Origin: Pseudonocardia autotrophica
GTDB lineage: Bacteria > Actinomycetota > Actinomycetes > Mycobacteriales > Pseudonocardiaceae
Assembly: GCF_000717175.1 (NCBI RefSeq)
Contig: NZ_JNYD01000026.1
Location: 1-64,000 of the forward strand
Direction: 5' to 3'
DNA: 64,000 nt
Under the pieces are notes generated by a model that ran no database searches, had not been told where the DNA came from, and saw only the letters and a list, made by a program, of their open reading frames with translations. Position numbers and translations under genes: made by a program. Every line of letters begins with the position of its first letter. The first letter of the stretch is position 1. This document shows, one piece after another, positions 8,790-17,467 of this stretch.

Positions 8790-8792
8790 GCG

Positions 8793-10268
8793 CTACACGC
8801 GGCCGCTCAGCGCCGCGGCCCGGATCGCCGGCCGGTTCGGCTTGCCCTGCTCGGTGAGCGGGACGCGGTCGACGGGCAGCACGCGCAGCGACGCCGCCAC
8901 CTCCGGCCCGTGCTCGGCGGCCACCGCGACGCGGCACTCCTCGGCGTCGACGGTCCCGTCCGGCCAGGCCTCCACCGCGGCGATGCGCACGCCCTCCTCC
9001 AGGTCCGCCACCAGCACCGCGTACCGCACGGACGGCAGCCGGCACAGCGTGTCCTGCAGGTCCACCGTGGTGACCGCGCCCAGCGCGCCGACGTCGGACT
9101 CGCGGCCGAGGACGCGCAGCATGCCCTCGGCGTCGAGCTCGCCGAGGTCCCCGGTGCGGTACCAGCCGTCGACGAAGTGCTCGGCCTCCTCCACCGGACG
9201 GTGCCGGTAGCCCTGGGCCATGGCCGGCGACCGCACCTCGATCACCCCGGCCCGCGGGTCGAGGGCGCCGTCCGCGCCGCGGAACCGGACCTCGACGCCC
9301 GGAAAGATCCGCCCGGCGCAGCGGAAGCGGGAGGGCCGGTCGTGCTCGGCGGGCAGCAGCGCGCTGACCATCCCGATCTCGCTGGCCCCGTAGGTGTGCA
9401 TGATCACGGGGCCCAGCCGGTCGTGCGCGCGGATCCGGAGCACGGGCGCGGCCATCGCCCCGATGTGGGTCAGCGCGCGCAGCGAGCTCAGGTCGTGCTC
9501 GGCGAGCTCGGGGCGGTCCATCAGGTCGAACAGCTGCGGCTCGACCAGGAACAGGTGCGTGATCCGCTCCTTCTCGATCGTCTCGAGGGTGACGAGCGGC
9601 TCGTAGTGGTCCTGCAGCACCACGCTGCCGCCGGCGAGCAGGGTCTGGTCGACCAGGATCTGGGTGAGGTAGGCCAGCCTGCCGTTGGCCAGCTGGCGGC
9701 GCTCGGGGGCGGGCGCGACCGCGGTCATGGCGCTGTAGTGCGCGAAGGCGCGCCAGCTGCCCTTCGGCACGCCGGTCGTCCCGCCGGAGGAGATCACCAC
9801 GGCGAGGTCCTCGGGGCGGGCGCGGCAGGGCAGCGGGCCGGCGTCCTCGGCGGCCGCCAGCTCGTCGAGCCGCAGGTCGACGCCGGGAACCGCGCCGACG
9901 GCGGCCACCGGGGCGCTGACGCCCGCGGGCAGCAGCTCCGCCGTCTCCGGGAACACCACGACGAGCCGCGGGTCGAACCGGGCGATCATCCGGGCGCGGC
10001 GGTCGGGGTCCGGTGGCACCGACAGGAACACCGCGCCGGCCCCGATCAGGTGCGCGGCGTAGCGCACGGCCAGCGCCTCCGGCCGGTTCGGGGCGAGCAG
10101 TGCGACGAGGTCGCCGCGGCCGACGCCGAGCCCGTCGAGCGCCCGGGCGGTCCGGCGGATGGCGGCGAGCAGGCCCGCGGCGGTGGTGTCGACCCCGTCG
10201 CAGCGCAGCACGGGCCGCTCCCCCGCCGCCTCCAGCGTGGCGACCAGGTCCTCGATGTAGACGTTCAC
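8793..10268 (-). CDS. AMP-forming acyl-CoA synthetase / adenylating ligase
   Basis: This 491-residue ANL-superfamily enzyme has the P-loop motif SSGGTTGVPKG near residue 170, the YGASE adenine-binding motif, GWYRTGDLG and a C-terminal EQGKPNRPAIR that holds the catalytic Lys of motif A10. It should activate a carboxylate as acyl-AMP and transfer it to CoA or a carrier. It opens with residues typical of stand-alone ligases linked to natural-product or aromatic-acid metabolism. The substrate cannot be read from the sequence. Start GTG 10268. It is divergent from the alpha/beta hydrolase at 10478. Confidence 0.85.
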   Translation of the reverse strand: MNVYIEDLVATLEAAGERPVLRCDGVDTTAAGLLAAIRRTARALDGLGVGRGDLVALLAPNRPEALAVRYAAHLIGAGAVFLSVPPDPDRRARMIARFDPRLVVVFPETAELLPAGVSAPVAAVGAVPGVDLRLDELAAAEDAGPLPCRARPEDLAVVISSGGTTGVPKGSWRAFAHYSAMTAVAPAPERRQLANGRLAYLTQILVDQTLLAGGSVVLQDHYEPLVTLETIEKERITHLFLVEPQLFDLMDRPELAEHDLSSLRALTHIGAMAAPVLRIRAHDRLGPVIMHTYGASEIGMVSALLPAEHDRPSRFRCAGRIFPGVEVRFRGADGALDPRAGVIEVRSPAMAQGYRHRPVEEAEHFVDGWYRTGDLGELDAEGMLRVLGRESDVGALGAVTTVDLQDTLCRLPSVRYAVLVADLEEGVRIAAVEAWPDGTVDAEECRVAVAAEHGPEVAASLRVLPVDRVPLTEQGKPNRPAIRAAALSGRV

Positions 10269-10477
10269 GACGCTTCCTCTCCCCGGTGTCCGTCGGTGCG
10301 GGCCGACCCTGCCGGGGTGCGCTCCAACTCCGCTCCAGCCGCCGCTCGACGACCGTTGGACCGTGGTTACAGGCGCGCGGGCGAGCGTGGGGACGCTCGG
10401 TCGGACGACGCGGCACGTAGCGGCGGGCGGTACGGCACCGAGCAGGACACCGGACGCACGACAGTCGAGGAGCTCCC

Positions 10478-11677
10478 GTGCACGCCTTCTACAAGGACGC
10501 CGACTTCCAGTTCGCCGTCGAGAACCTGCTCGGCCGCGCCTTCCACCGGGCGACCGACGTGGGCGAGGTGCTGGCGACGATCGACCGCATCCCGAACGGG
10601 GACACCGCGGCCTGGGTCGCGCAGTGGACCGCCACGGCCGACCGGGTGGTCGAGCAGGCCCGCGCGGCGGAGGCCGGCGGGCACCCCCGCTCCGCCGCCG
10701 CCCGGTTCCTGCGGGCCGCGACCTACTACGCCGAGGCCGCCAACATGGCCGGCGATCCCGGCTTCGCCCAGCTGTGGGAGCGCCACCGCGACGCCTGGGA
10801 CGGGTTCGTCGACCTCACGAACGGCCTCGGGGACGTCGCCGTCGAGCGCCTCGCGATCCCCTACGAGGACACCACCCTGCCCGGGTACGTCTTCCGCTCC
10901 GGCTCCGCCGACGGCCCCCGCCGCACCCTGGTCTTCACCAACGGCAGCGACGGCTCCGTCGTCGGCGTGTGGACGCGCGCCGCGGCCGCCGCCCTCGAGC
11001 GCGGCTGGACCGTGGTCACCTACGACGGCCCGGGGCAGAACGCCGCGCTGGTCCGGCAGGGCATCCCGTTCCGGCCCGACTGGGAGCACGTCCTGACCCC
11101 GGTGGTCGACCACCTCGTCGCGCGGCCGGACGTCGATCCCGCCCGGATCGCGGTGGCCGGCGTGAGCCAGGGCGGCTTCTGGGTGCCGCGCGCCGTCGCG
11201 TACGAGCACCGCGTCGCCGCGGCCGTGGCCGACCCCGGCGTCGTCGACGTCTCCGCCGCCATGCTCGCCCAGCTGGGGCACTCGATGGTGAAGCTCCTCG
11301 ACGCCGGCGAGCGGGAGAAGTTCGACCGGGACATGGCCTGGGCGCTGAAGCTCTCCGCCCGCACCCGCCGGGTGCTGCAGTGGCGGATGCGCCCCTACGG
11401 CGTCACCTCGCCCTTCGACTTCTTCACCGCGGCCCGCGCCTACACGCTCACCGACGCCGAGCTGGCCGGGATCACCTGCCCGATGCTGGTCACCGACCCC
11501 GAGCACGAGCAGTTCTGGCCCGGCCAGTCCGCCCGCCTGGCCGAGGCCCTGACCTGCGACGTCACGCTGATGCCGTTCACCGCCGCCGAGGGAGCCGACG
11601 GGCACTGCGAGCCCCTCGCCGCCGGACTGCGGGACGAGCGGGTCCTCGACTGGCTCGACGAGCACGTCCCCGCCTGA
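10478..11677 (+). CDS. Alpha/beta hydrolase with N-terminal helical cap
   Basis: This 399-residue protein has a helical N-terminal half and a C-terminal alpha/beta-hydrolase domain. The nucleophile elbow is AGVSQGGFW near residue 227. Late catalytic residues are probably D in TDPEHEQFWP and H in GADGHCEP. The layout resembles the 2,6-dihydroxypseudooxynicotine hydrolase/FrsA-like group, which includes C-C bond hydrolases and esterases. The precise reaction is unknown. GAGGAG is close before the GTG start. The PrsW gene follows after 8 bp. Confidence 0.8.
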   Translation: MHAFYKDADFQFAVENLLGRAFHRATDVGEVLATIDRIPNGDTAAWVAQWTATADRVVEQARAAEAGGHPRSAAARFLRAATYYAEAANMAGDPGFAQLWERHRDAWDGFVDLTNGLGDVAVERLAIPYEDTTLPGYVFRSGSADGPRRTLVFTNGSDGSVVGVWTRAAAAALERGWTVVTYDGPGQNAALVRQGIPFRPDWEHVLTPVVDHLVARPDVDPARIAVAGVSQGGFWVPRAVAYEHRVAAAVADPGVVDVSAAMLAQLGHSMVKLLDAGEREKFDRDMAWALKLSARTRRVLQWRMRPYGVTSPFDFFTAARAYTLTDAELAGITCPMLVTDPEHEQFWPGQSARLAEALTCDVTLMPFTAAEGADGHCEPLAAGLRDERVLDWLDEHVPA

Positions 11678-11685
11678 CCCGGCCG

Positions 11686-12498
11686 ATGGCCCCCGCGCCC
11701 CCGTCCTTCGCCCGCCGGCACGCCTGGATCGGCGTGCTCGTCGTCGGCGCCGCGCTGTTCCTCGCGGTCGAGCGGACCATGGTCGCCACCGGCAACCCGA
11801 ACTTCGTGCCCTCGTCGATCCTGCTGGGCGCGGCGATCGTCCCGGCGGCGTTCCTGACCTTCGTGTACGGCCGCCGGCTGCCCTACGACGTGCCGGCGCC
11901 GGTCGTCGCGACCGCGGCCTTCCTCGGCGGGGTGATCGGCACGGTCGTCGCCGGCACGCTGGAGTACGACGCCCAGCGCGATCTCGGCTTCCTGCCGATG
12001 GCCGCCGTCGGGCTGATCGAGGAGACCAGCAAGCTGCTGATCCCGCTCGCCGTGCTGATCTTCTTCCGCCGCTACCGCACCGCGTCGGACGGGCTGCTCG
12101 TCGGCGTCGCCGCGGGCGCGGGCTTCGCCGCCCTGGAGACCATGGGCTACGCCTTCGTGACCCTGCTGCAGTCGAAGGGCAGCCTGATCGCGACCGTCGA
12201 CGTGCTGCTCCTGCGCGGGATCATGAGCCCGGCCGGGCACATGGCGTGGACCGGCATCGCGGCCACCGCACTGTTCGCCGCGGCGCAGTCCGGCTGGCGG
12301 GGCCGCGCGATCGGCCGGTTCGTCGCGGCGTTCGTGCTGGCCGTCGCGCTGCACACCCTGTGGGACAGCCAGTCCTCGCTGATCGGGACGGCGATCGTGG
12401 CGATCGTGAGTCTCGCGGCCCTCGGCTGGACGGTCCACCGGGTCGCGCGCAGTGCCGGCGTGCCCGGTCGGCACGGCCGGCGGGCCGCCGTCCGGTGA
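11686..12498 (+). CDS. PrsW family intramembrane metalloprotease
   Basis: This 270-residue membrane protein has about eight hydrophobic segments. All three signature motifs of the PrsW group are present: EExxK in GLIEETSKLLI, FxxxE in GFAALETMGYAF and HxxxD in ALHTLWDS. The PrsW prototype in Bacillus cleaves an anti-sigma factor. No anti-sigma gene lies nearby, so the target here is unknown. It follows the hydrolase closely and may be co-transcribed with it. Confidence 0.88.
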   Translation: MAPAPPSFARRHAWIGVLVVGAALFLAVERTMVATGNPNFVPSSILLGAAIVPAAFLTFVYGRRLPYDVPAPVVATAAFLGGVIGTVVAGTLEYDAQRDLGFLPMAAVGLIEETSKLLIPLAVLIFFRRYRTASDGLLVGVAAGAGFAALETMGYAFVTLLQSKGSLIATVDVLLLRGIMSPAGHMAWTGIAATALFAAAQSGWRGRAIGRFVAAFVLAVALHTLWDSQSSLIGTAIVAIVSLAALGWTVHRVARSAGVPGRHGRRAAVR

Positions 12499-12523
12499 AC
12501 GGAGGGGTGGCAGGCTGGGCGGC

Positions 12524-13303
12524 ATGCCACGGGTGGCGACCGGGGAGTCCGTGCTCTCCCGCGCGGTGCGGATCTTCGAGGCGTTCGGGGCGGCCCAACC
12601 GGACCTGACCGTCACGGAGATCGCGCGGCGGTCGGGGCTGCACGTCGCCACCGCGTCCCGGCTGGTCGCCGAGCTCGTCGAGCACGGGCTGCTCGCCCGG
12701 CGGCCCGACGGGCGGGTCCGGATCGGGGTGCGCCTGTGGGAGCTGGCCCAGCGGGCCTCCCCCACCCTGTCGCTGCGCGAGGCCGCGATGCCGTTCCTGG
12801 AGGACCTGCACGCGGTCGTCGGGCACCACGTGCAGGTCGGCGTCCTCGACGGGGACGAGGTGCTGTTCCTCGAGCGGCTGTCCGCCCCCGGCGCGGTGAT
12901 CAACTACACCCGGATCGCCGGCCGGCTGCCGCTGCACGCCTCGTCGTCGGGGCTGGTGCTCACCGCATTCGGGCCGCGTGAGCTGCAGGAACGCGTGCTC
13001 GCCGGACCACGGGAGCGGTACACCGCCGAGACCCTCACCGACGCGGGCCGGCTGCGGGCCGTCCTCGCCGCGATCCGGCGCGACGGGCACGTGATCACGC
13101 CCGGGCACATCCATCCGGACGCGACCGGGACCGCCGTGCCCGTGCGCGACGCCGGCGGCGAGGTCGTGGCCGCGCTGTCGGCGATCGTGCCGAACGACGG
13201 CCAGGCGTTCACCGTCGTCCCCGTGCTGAAGGCCGCGGCCCGGGGCATCGAGCGGGCACTGGCACCTGACCAGCGGGAACGGAGAACCTCTCTCAATCAT
13301 TGA
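12524..13303 (+). CDS. IclR family transcriptional regulator
   Basis: This 259-residue protein has the N-terminal IclR winged helix (VLSRAVRIFEAFG, TVTEIARRSGLHVATASRLVAELVEHGLL) and the C-terminal effector domain (RLPLHASSSGLVLTAFG). IclR proteins often control aromatic-acid catabolism. It lies immediately before and in the same direction as a reductase/P450 pair, which it probably regulates. Its own stop codon sits inside a 15-bp palindrome (13291-13305) that looks like an operator. I chose ATG 12524; an earlier in-frame start would overlap the PrsW gene. Confidence 0.9.
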   Translation: MPRVATGESVLSRAVRIFEAFGAAQPDLTVTEIARRSGLHVATASRLVAELVEHGLLARRPDGRVRIGVRLWELAQRASPTLSLREAAMPFLEDLHAVVGHHVQVGVLDGDEVLFLERLSAPGAVINYTRIAGRLPLHASSSGLVLTAFGPRELQERVLAGPRERYTAETLTDAGRLRAVLAAIRRDGHVITPGHIHPDATGTAVPVRDAGGEVVAALSAIVPNDGQAFTVVPVLKAAARGIERALAPDQRERRTSLNH

Positions 13304-13305
13304 GA
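13291..13305. promoter_or_regulatory. Candidate IclR operator
   Basis: TCTCAAT-C-ATTGAGA is a perfect 7-bp inverted repeat with a one-base centre. It overlaps the IclR stop and lies 71 bp before the reductase GTG. IclR sites are typically short palindromes of this size. Confidence 0.6.
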
Positions 13306-13376
13306 ACGGCCTTCTGCGCGGCGGGACGGGGTCCGCATCCTCTGTCCACCCGATCCCACCGCCGGAGGACCGCCCC

Positions 13377-14372
13377 GTGATCACCGCCGATCGCCCGCCC
13401 GTCGCCCCCGAACCGACCGTCCCGAGCACCGCCGTGGCGGCGACGGTCCGGGTCGCCGCCAAACGCGTCGAGGCCGACGGCGTCGTGTCCCTGGAGCTCG
13501 AGGCCCCCGACGGCGCGCGGCTGCCGGACTGGACCCCGGGCGCCCACGTCGACCTGGTCCTGCCGGACGGGACGACGCGCCAGTACTCGCTGTGCGGGGA
13601 CCGGTGGGACGCCCACCGCTACCGCGTCGGGGTGCTGCGCGAGCCCGCCGGCCGCGGCGGCTCCGCCTACGTCCACGACCGCCTGGCCGTGGGCGACGCG
13701 GTCGGTCTCGGCGGCCCGCGCAACAACTTCCCGCTCGTGCCCGCGGCGCGGTACCTGTTCGTGGGCGGCGGCATCGGGATCACCCCGCTGCTGCCGATGA
13801 TCCGCCAGGCCGCGCTGCTCGGGGTGGACTGGGAGCTGCTCTACGGCGGCCGGACGCGCGCGTCGATGGCGTTCGTCGGGGAGCTGGCCGAGCACGGCGA
13901 GCGGGTCCGGATCGTGCCGCAGGACGAGCACGGCCTGCTGGACCTGCGCGGCTTCCTCGGCGATCCCGACCCCGGCACGCGGGTCTACGCCTGCGGCCCC
14001 GCGCCGATGCTCGCCGCGCTGGCCGCCGCGACCGCCGCGTGGCCCGCCCATACGGTCCGGACCGAGCGGTTCGTGGCCCGGGAGCTCGGCACGCCCGCCC
14101 GGGACACGGCGTTCGAGGTCGAGCTCGCCCGCAGCGGCCGGACCGTCACGGTCCCGCCCGGCCGGTCCGTGCTCGCCGCGATCGCCGAAGCCGGCGTGGA
14201 GGTCCTCTCCTCCTGCCGCCAGGGCACCTGCGGGACCTGCGAGACCGGGGTGCTCGCCGGCGAACCCGACCACCGCGACTCGATCCTCGACGACGACGAG
14301 CGCGCCGCCGGCGACTGCCTGTTCCCGTGCGTCTCCCGGGCCCGCAGCGACCGCCTCGTCCTCGACCTCTGA
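13377..14372 (+). CDS. PDR/VanB-type oxidoreductase: flavin, NAD(P) and [2Fe-2S] domains
   Basis: This 331-residue electron-transfer protein has a flavin domain (residues about 20-120, with RQYSLCGD), an NAD domain (VGGGIGITPLLPM) and a C-terminal plant-type [2Fe-2S] ferredoxin domain with Cys280, Cys285, Cys288 and Cys318. Family members pass electrons from NAD(P)H to Rieske oxygenases or P450s. The P450 gene starts 30 bp downstream, so it is the likely partner. This would make a two-component P450 system without separate ferredoxin. Start GTG 13377 follows GGAGGA. Confidence 0.9.
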   Translation: MITADRPPVAPEPTVPSTAVAATVRVAAKRVEADGVVSLELEAPDGARLPDWTPGAHVDLVLPDGTTRQYSLCGDRWDAHRYRVGVLREPAGRGGSAYVHDRLAVGDAVGLGGPRNNFPLVPAARYLFVGGGIGITPLLPMIRQAALLGVDWELLYGGRTRASMAFVGELAEHGERVRIVPQDEHGLLDLRGFLGDPDPGTRVYACGPAPMLAALAAATAAWPAHTVRTERFVARELGTPARDTAFEVELARSGRTVTVPPGRSVLAAIAEAGVEVLSSCRQGTCGTCETGVLAGEPDHRDSILDDDERAAGDCLFPCVSRARSDRLVLDL

Positions 14373-14401
14373 CGCCCACCTTCCACCACCAGGAGCCCGC
14401 C

Positions 14402-15619
14402 GTGACGCTCACCGCCGAGCCCGCCCACGACCTCCCCACCAGCGACGTCGACCCGTTCTGCCCCGAGGTCCTCGAGGACCCGCTGCCCTTCCACGCCGCC
14501 CTGCGCGAGGCCGGCCCGGTCGTCCACCTGCGCCGCTACGACGTGTTCGCCTTCGCCCGCTACGAGCAGGTCCGCGCCGCCCTCGTCGACTGGCAGGGGT
14601 TCCAGTCCGCCGCCGGCGTCGGGCTGTCGAACTTCCGGCACGAGAAGCCGTGGCGCCCGCCGAGCCTGCTGCTCGAGGCCGACCCGCCGCGGCACGACGC
14701 GCCCCGCCGGGTGCTGCAGAAGATCCTCGGCCCGCGGGCGCTGCGGAAGCTGCACGAGGCCTGGCTCGCCGACGCCGACCGGCTCGTCGACGAGGTCCTC
14801 GACGCGCAGGGCCCGGAGTTCGACGCCGTCCCGCACCTCACCGAGGCCTTCCCGCTGCGGGTGTTCCCCGACGCCGTCGGCATCCCGCAGGAGGGCCGCG
14901 AGCACCTGCTGCCCTACGGCGACCATGCGTTCAACGCCTTCGGCCCGGCCAACGAGCTGGTGGAGAAGGGGGCGCCGCGGGTCGGCGAGCTGTCGGCGTG
15001 GGTCGCTGCGCAGTGCGCGCGCGAGGTCCTCGCCCCGGAGGGGTTCGGCGCGGACATCTGGGCCGCGTCCGACCGCGGGGACATCACCCCCGAGCAGGCG
15101 CCGCTCGTCGTCCGCTCCCTGCTCACCGCGGGGGTGGACACCACCGTGCACGGCCTGTCCGCGGTGCTGTGCGCCTTCGCGACCCACCCCGAGCAGTGGC
15201 GCCGGCTGCGGGAGGAGCCGGGCCTGGCCCGGGTCGCCTTCGACGAGGCGGTGCGCTGGGAGTCGCCGGTGCAGACCTTCTTCCGCACCGCGACCCGGGA
15301 CGTCCCGATCGGCGGGCACGTGATCCCCGACGGCCACAAGATCCTCATGTTCCTGGGCGCCGCCAACCGCGACCCGGCCCGCTGGGGTCCCGACGCCGAC
15401 GCGTTCGACCTGGCCCGGGACCCGTCCGGGCACGTCGGGTTCGGGATGGGCATCCACCAGTGCGTCGGGCAGCACGTGGCCCGGCTCGAGGCGGAGGCCC
15501 TGCTCACCGCCCTGGCCCGGCGGGTGGAGACGATCGAGCTCGCGGGCCCGCCGCGGCGCCACCTCAACAACACCCTGCGTGCCTGGGAGGCTCTGCCCGT
15601 CCGGCTGCGCCCGGCCTGA
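14402..15619 (+). CDS. Cytochrome P450, CYP199A-like (para-substituted benzoate type)
   Basis: This 405-residue P450 shows all core motifs: AGVDTT in helix I, the heme loop GFGMGIHQCVGQHVA with Cys354 as heme ligand, and ExxR near residue 285. Several stretches match what I recall of CYP199A2: VGLS, EKPWRPPSLLLEADPPRH, NAFGP and ESPVQTFFRT. CYP199A enzymes bind para-substituted benzoates and demethylate 4-methoxybenzoate. That assignment is by memory of the family. Co-location with IclR and a PDR-type reductase fits aromatic-acid catabolism. Start GTG 14402, 29 bp after the reductase stop. Confidence 0.88.
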   Translation: MTLTAEPAHDLPTSDVDPFCPEVLEDPLPFHAALREAGPVVHLRRYDVFAFARYEQVRAALVDWQGFQSAAGVGLSNFRHEKPWRPPSLLLEADPPRHDAPRRVLQKILGPRALRKLHEAWLADADRLVDEVLDAQGPEFDAVPHLTEAFPLRVFPDAVGIPQEGREHLLPYGDHAFNAFGPANELVEKGAPRVGELSAWVAAQCAREVLAPEGFGADIWAASDRGDITPEQAPLVVRSLLTAGVDTTVHGLSAVLCAFATHPEQWRRLREEPGLARVAFDEAVRWESPVQTFFRTATRDVPIGGHVIPDGHKILMFLGAANRDPARWGPDADAFDLARDPSGHVGFGMGIHQCVGQHVARLEAEALLTALARRVETIELAGPPRRHLNNTLRAWEALPVRLRPA

Positions 15620-15649
15620 GCGCCGCCGCCCCGAGCGGAGGAGGAGCCC

Positions 15650-16135
15650 GTGCCCGGTGAGGCCGAGTGGACCGCGCTGATCACCCGCTACTACGACGGG
15701 TGCAGCGCGGGCGACGTCGACGCGATGCTTGCGACCCTGCACCCCGACGTCGTCCACTGGTTCCTGGCCCCGAACACCGGCTCGACGGCGGTCGCGGGCG
15801 CGGAGCACCTCGCCCGGTACTGGCGCAAGGTCACCCGCATGCTGCAGGCGCGCTGGGTCGTCGACAGCATCTGCGCCGCGCGCGAGCAGGCGGTCATCGA
15901 GTGGACCATGTTCTGGCTGCCCGAGGGCGCGGCCGGCCGCGTCGCCACCCGCGGGGCCGAGTGGTTCACGGCCGAGGACGGGCTGATCCGGGAGATCCGC
16001 TCCTACTACCAACTGCGGCCCGAGACCACGGAGCTCGACGGGTTCCCCTACGCCGAGCGCGGCTACTCCGTGCCCGGTGCGGAGCGCAGCCTCGTCCACC
16101 CGGGCGCCGAGGACCACGGGCCGGGCGGTCGGTGA
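15650..16135 (+). CDS. SnoaL-like / NTF2-fold protein
   Basis: This 161-residue protein has the NTF2-like pattern: ALITRYYDGCSAGDVDAMLATLHPDVVHWF at the N-terminus and a long beta-sheet ending in GLIREIRSYY. Members include polyketide cyclases, dehydratases and unassigned proteins. It follows the P450 in the same direction after 30 bp, with GGAGGAG before the GTG, so it may belong to the same aromatic-acid operon. Its role there is unknown. It ends directly against the convergent TetR gene. Confidence 0.8.
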   Translation: MPGEAEWTALITRYYDGCSAGDVDAMLATLHPDVVHWFLAPNTGSTAVAGAEHLARYWRKVTRMLQARWVVDSICAAREQAVIEWTMFWLPEGAAGRVATRGAEWFTAEDGLIREIRSYYQLRPETTELDGFPYAERGYSVPGAERSLVHPGAEDHGPGGR

Positions 16136-16867
16136 TCAGCGCCGGGCCGCGGGGAGCACGCCCACGGCGATGGCGAGCAGCATCGCGGCGGTGTCGGCGG
16201 CGTCCTCGTCTGGGTGGGTGAAGCACCGCAGGAACAGCAGGAAGGTCAGCTGCTCGGCCAGGTCCGCGGGGTCGCGCTGGTGGCCCAGCTCGCCGCTGCG
16301 CTGCGCGGCGTCGAGCAGGACCGCGATCGGTTCGGGCACGGGCGTGCCGAGGCGGGGGTCCTCCGGGTCCGGCGCCGACGGCCGGCGCTGCACCCGGGCG
16401 GTGTAGTCCTGGACCGCACAGGCGAAGGCCGCGGTGAGCGCCTGCTGCCGCCGGGCGACCCGGCTGATCCGCCGCAGATGGGCGGCGAGCGCCTCGGTTC
16501 GGGCCCCCGGCAGCGGCGGCCCCCCGCCTGCGGTCTCGCCCTCGGGCTCGGGCTCCTCCTCGGGCTCGGCGTCGAGGCCCTCCTGCCACGCGACGGCGTA
16601 GGCGGCGCCGATCAGTGCGTGTTTGGTGGGGAAGTGGTTGTAGGCGGTGGCGGGGCTGACCCCGGCGACCCGGGCGACGTCCTCCACCCGCGTCTCCACC
16701 CAGCCCTGGTCGGCGAAGACGTCGCGCGCCGCGGTCAGCAGCGCGGTGCGGGTGCGGGCGCGGCGCGCCAGGGCGGTGCGCCGACGCGAGTCCCGCCGGG
16801 CCTGCGAGTCGCCGGCCCGGGCCCGGGCGCCCTCGTCCCGCCCCTCCGGAAGTTCGCTCGTCGCCAT
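16136..16867 (-). CDS. TetR/AcrR family transcriptional regulator
   Basis: This 243-residue protein has an Arg-rich lead-in and a TetR helix-turn-helix (LLTAARDVFADQGWVETRVEDVARVAGVSPATAYNHFPTKHALI). An acidic Glu/Pro stretch follows near residue 110, then the ligand domain. I placed the start at ATG 16867 with a GGAAG before it; an upstream start would add a poorly conserved leader. Its targets are not obvious; convergent with the SnoaL gene and tandem with the PNPOx gene. Confidence 0.85.
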   Translation of the reverse strand: MATSELPEGRDEGARARAGDSQARRDSRRRTALARRARTRTALLTAARDVFADQGWVETRVEDVARVAGVSPATAYNHFPTKHALIGAAYAVAWQEGLDAEPEEEPEPEGETAGGGPPLPGARTEALAAHLRRISRVARRQQALTAAFACAVQDYTARVQRRPSAPDPEDPRLGTPVPEPIAVLLDAAQRSGELGHQRDPADLAEQLTFLLFLRCFTHPDEDAADTAAMLLAIAVGVLPAARR

Positions 16868-16925
16868 CCGCGTGCCCTTCCGCTCCCCGCAGGAAGACGC
16901 TCGGCACGGAACTAGCCGTGTTACA

Positions 16926-17423
16926 TCAGGGGTGACACCTGTCACTCACTGCGGCGCCGAGACTCCGGACGGTGGGCCTCGCGCCCGCGGCGAGATCCGC
17001 CGCGCGTCCCCACCGCAGCCGCCACGGCCGCAGCACGACGATCCCGGCGTCGGGCGAGCTGAGGCCGCCGGCGAACATCGCGGCCGGGTCGAAGCCGACA
17101 GGCGGGTCCGGTTCGGTGAACAGGTGCCAGGAGCGGGCCGGCTGCGGGTCCCACTCCGCGCGGCACTCGGCGACCGCGACGTCGTGCTGCTGGTCCCAGT
17201 ACGAGCACGAGGCGTAGGGGTGCGCGGTGAGGTGGGCGGACTTCGGCGACGAGCGCCGGCTCGTCACCCGCCCGACCAGGCTCCCGTCGGCCTCGACCGT
17301 CCACAGCGGGTGCACCACCCGGGAGCGGGGGCGGCCGCGGGCGTCGACGGTCGCGAGCGTGCACCAGACGATGCGGTGGGCGATCGCGACGAACTCGGCG
17401 AACTCGGACGCCGTGGTGGACAT
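16926..17423 (-). CDS. Pyridoxamine-5'-phosphate-oxidase-like flavin/F420-binding protein
   Basis: This 165-residue protein has the split-barrel fold shown by IVWCTLATVDARGRPRSRVVHPLW and the following SPKSAHLTAHPYASCSYW. Actinobacterial relatives bind F420, FMN or heme, and often act as reductases of redox-cofactor-like small molecules. The cofactor cannot be told from sequence. The start ATG 17423 is divergent from a MarR gene, with a 14-bp palindrome between; that MarR is its probable regulator. Confidence 0.8.
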   Translation of the reverse strand: MSTTASEFAEFVAIAHRIVWCTLATVDARGRPRSRVVHPLWTVEADGSLVGRVTSRRSSPKSAHLTAHPYASCSYWDQQHDVAVAECRAEWDPQPARSWHLFTEPDPPVGFDPAAMFAGGLSSPDAGIVVLRPWRLRWGRAADLAAGARPTVRSLGAAVSDRCHP

Positions 17424-17441
17424 GCCGACCACGGTAGATGC

Positions 17442-17460
17442 ACAACCATGGTTGTACAAT
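17442..17460. promoter_or_regulatory. MarR operator overlapping a leaderless -10
   Basis: ACAACCATGGTTGT (17442-17455) is a perfect 14-bp palindrome between the divergent PNPOx and MarR genes. The TACAAT at 17455-17460 starts in its last base and lies 7 bp before GTG 17468. Binding there would block both promoters. Confidence 0.7.
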
Positions 17461-17467
17461 TAGGCTT

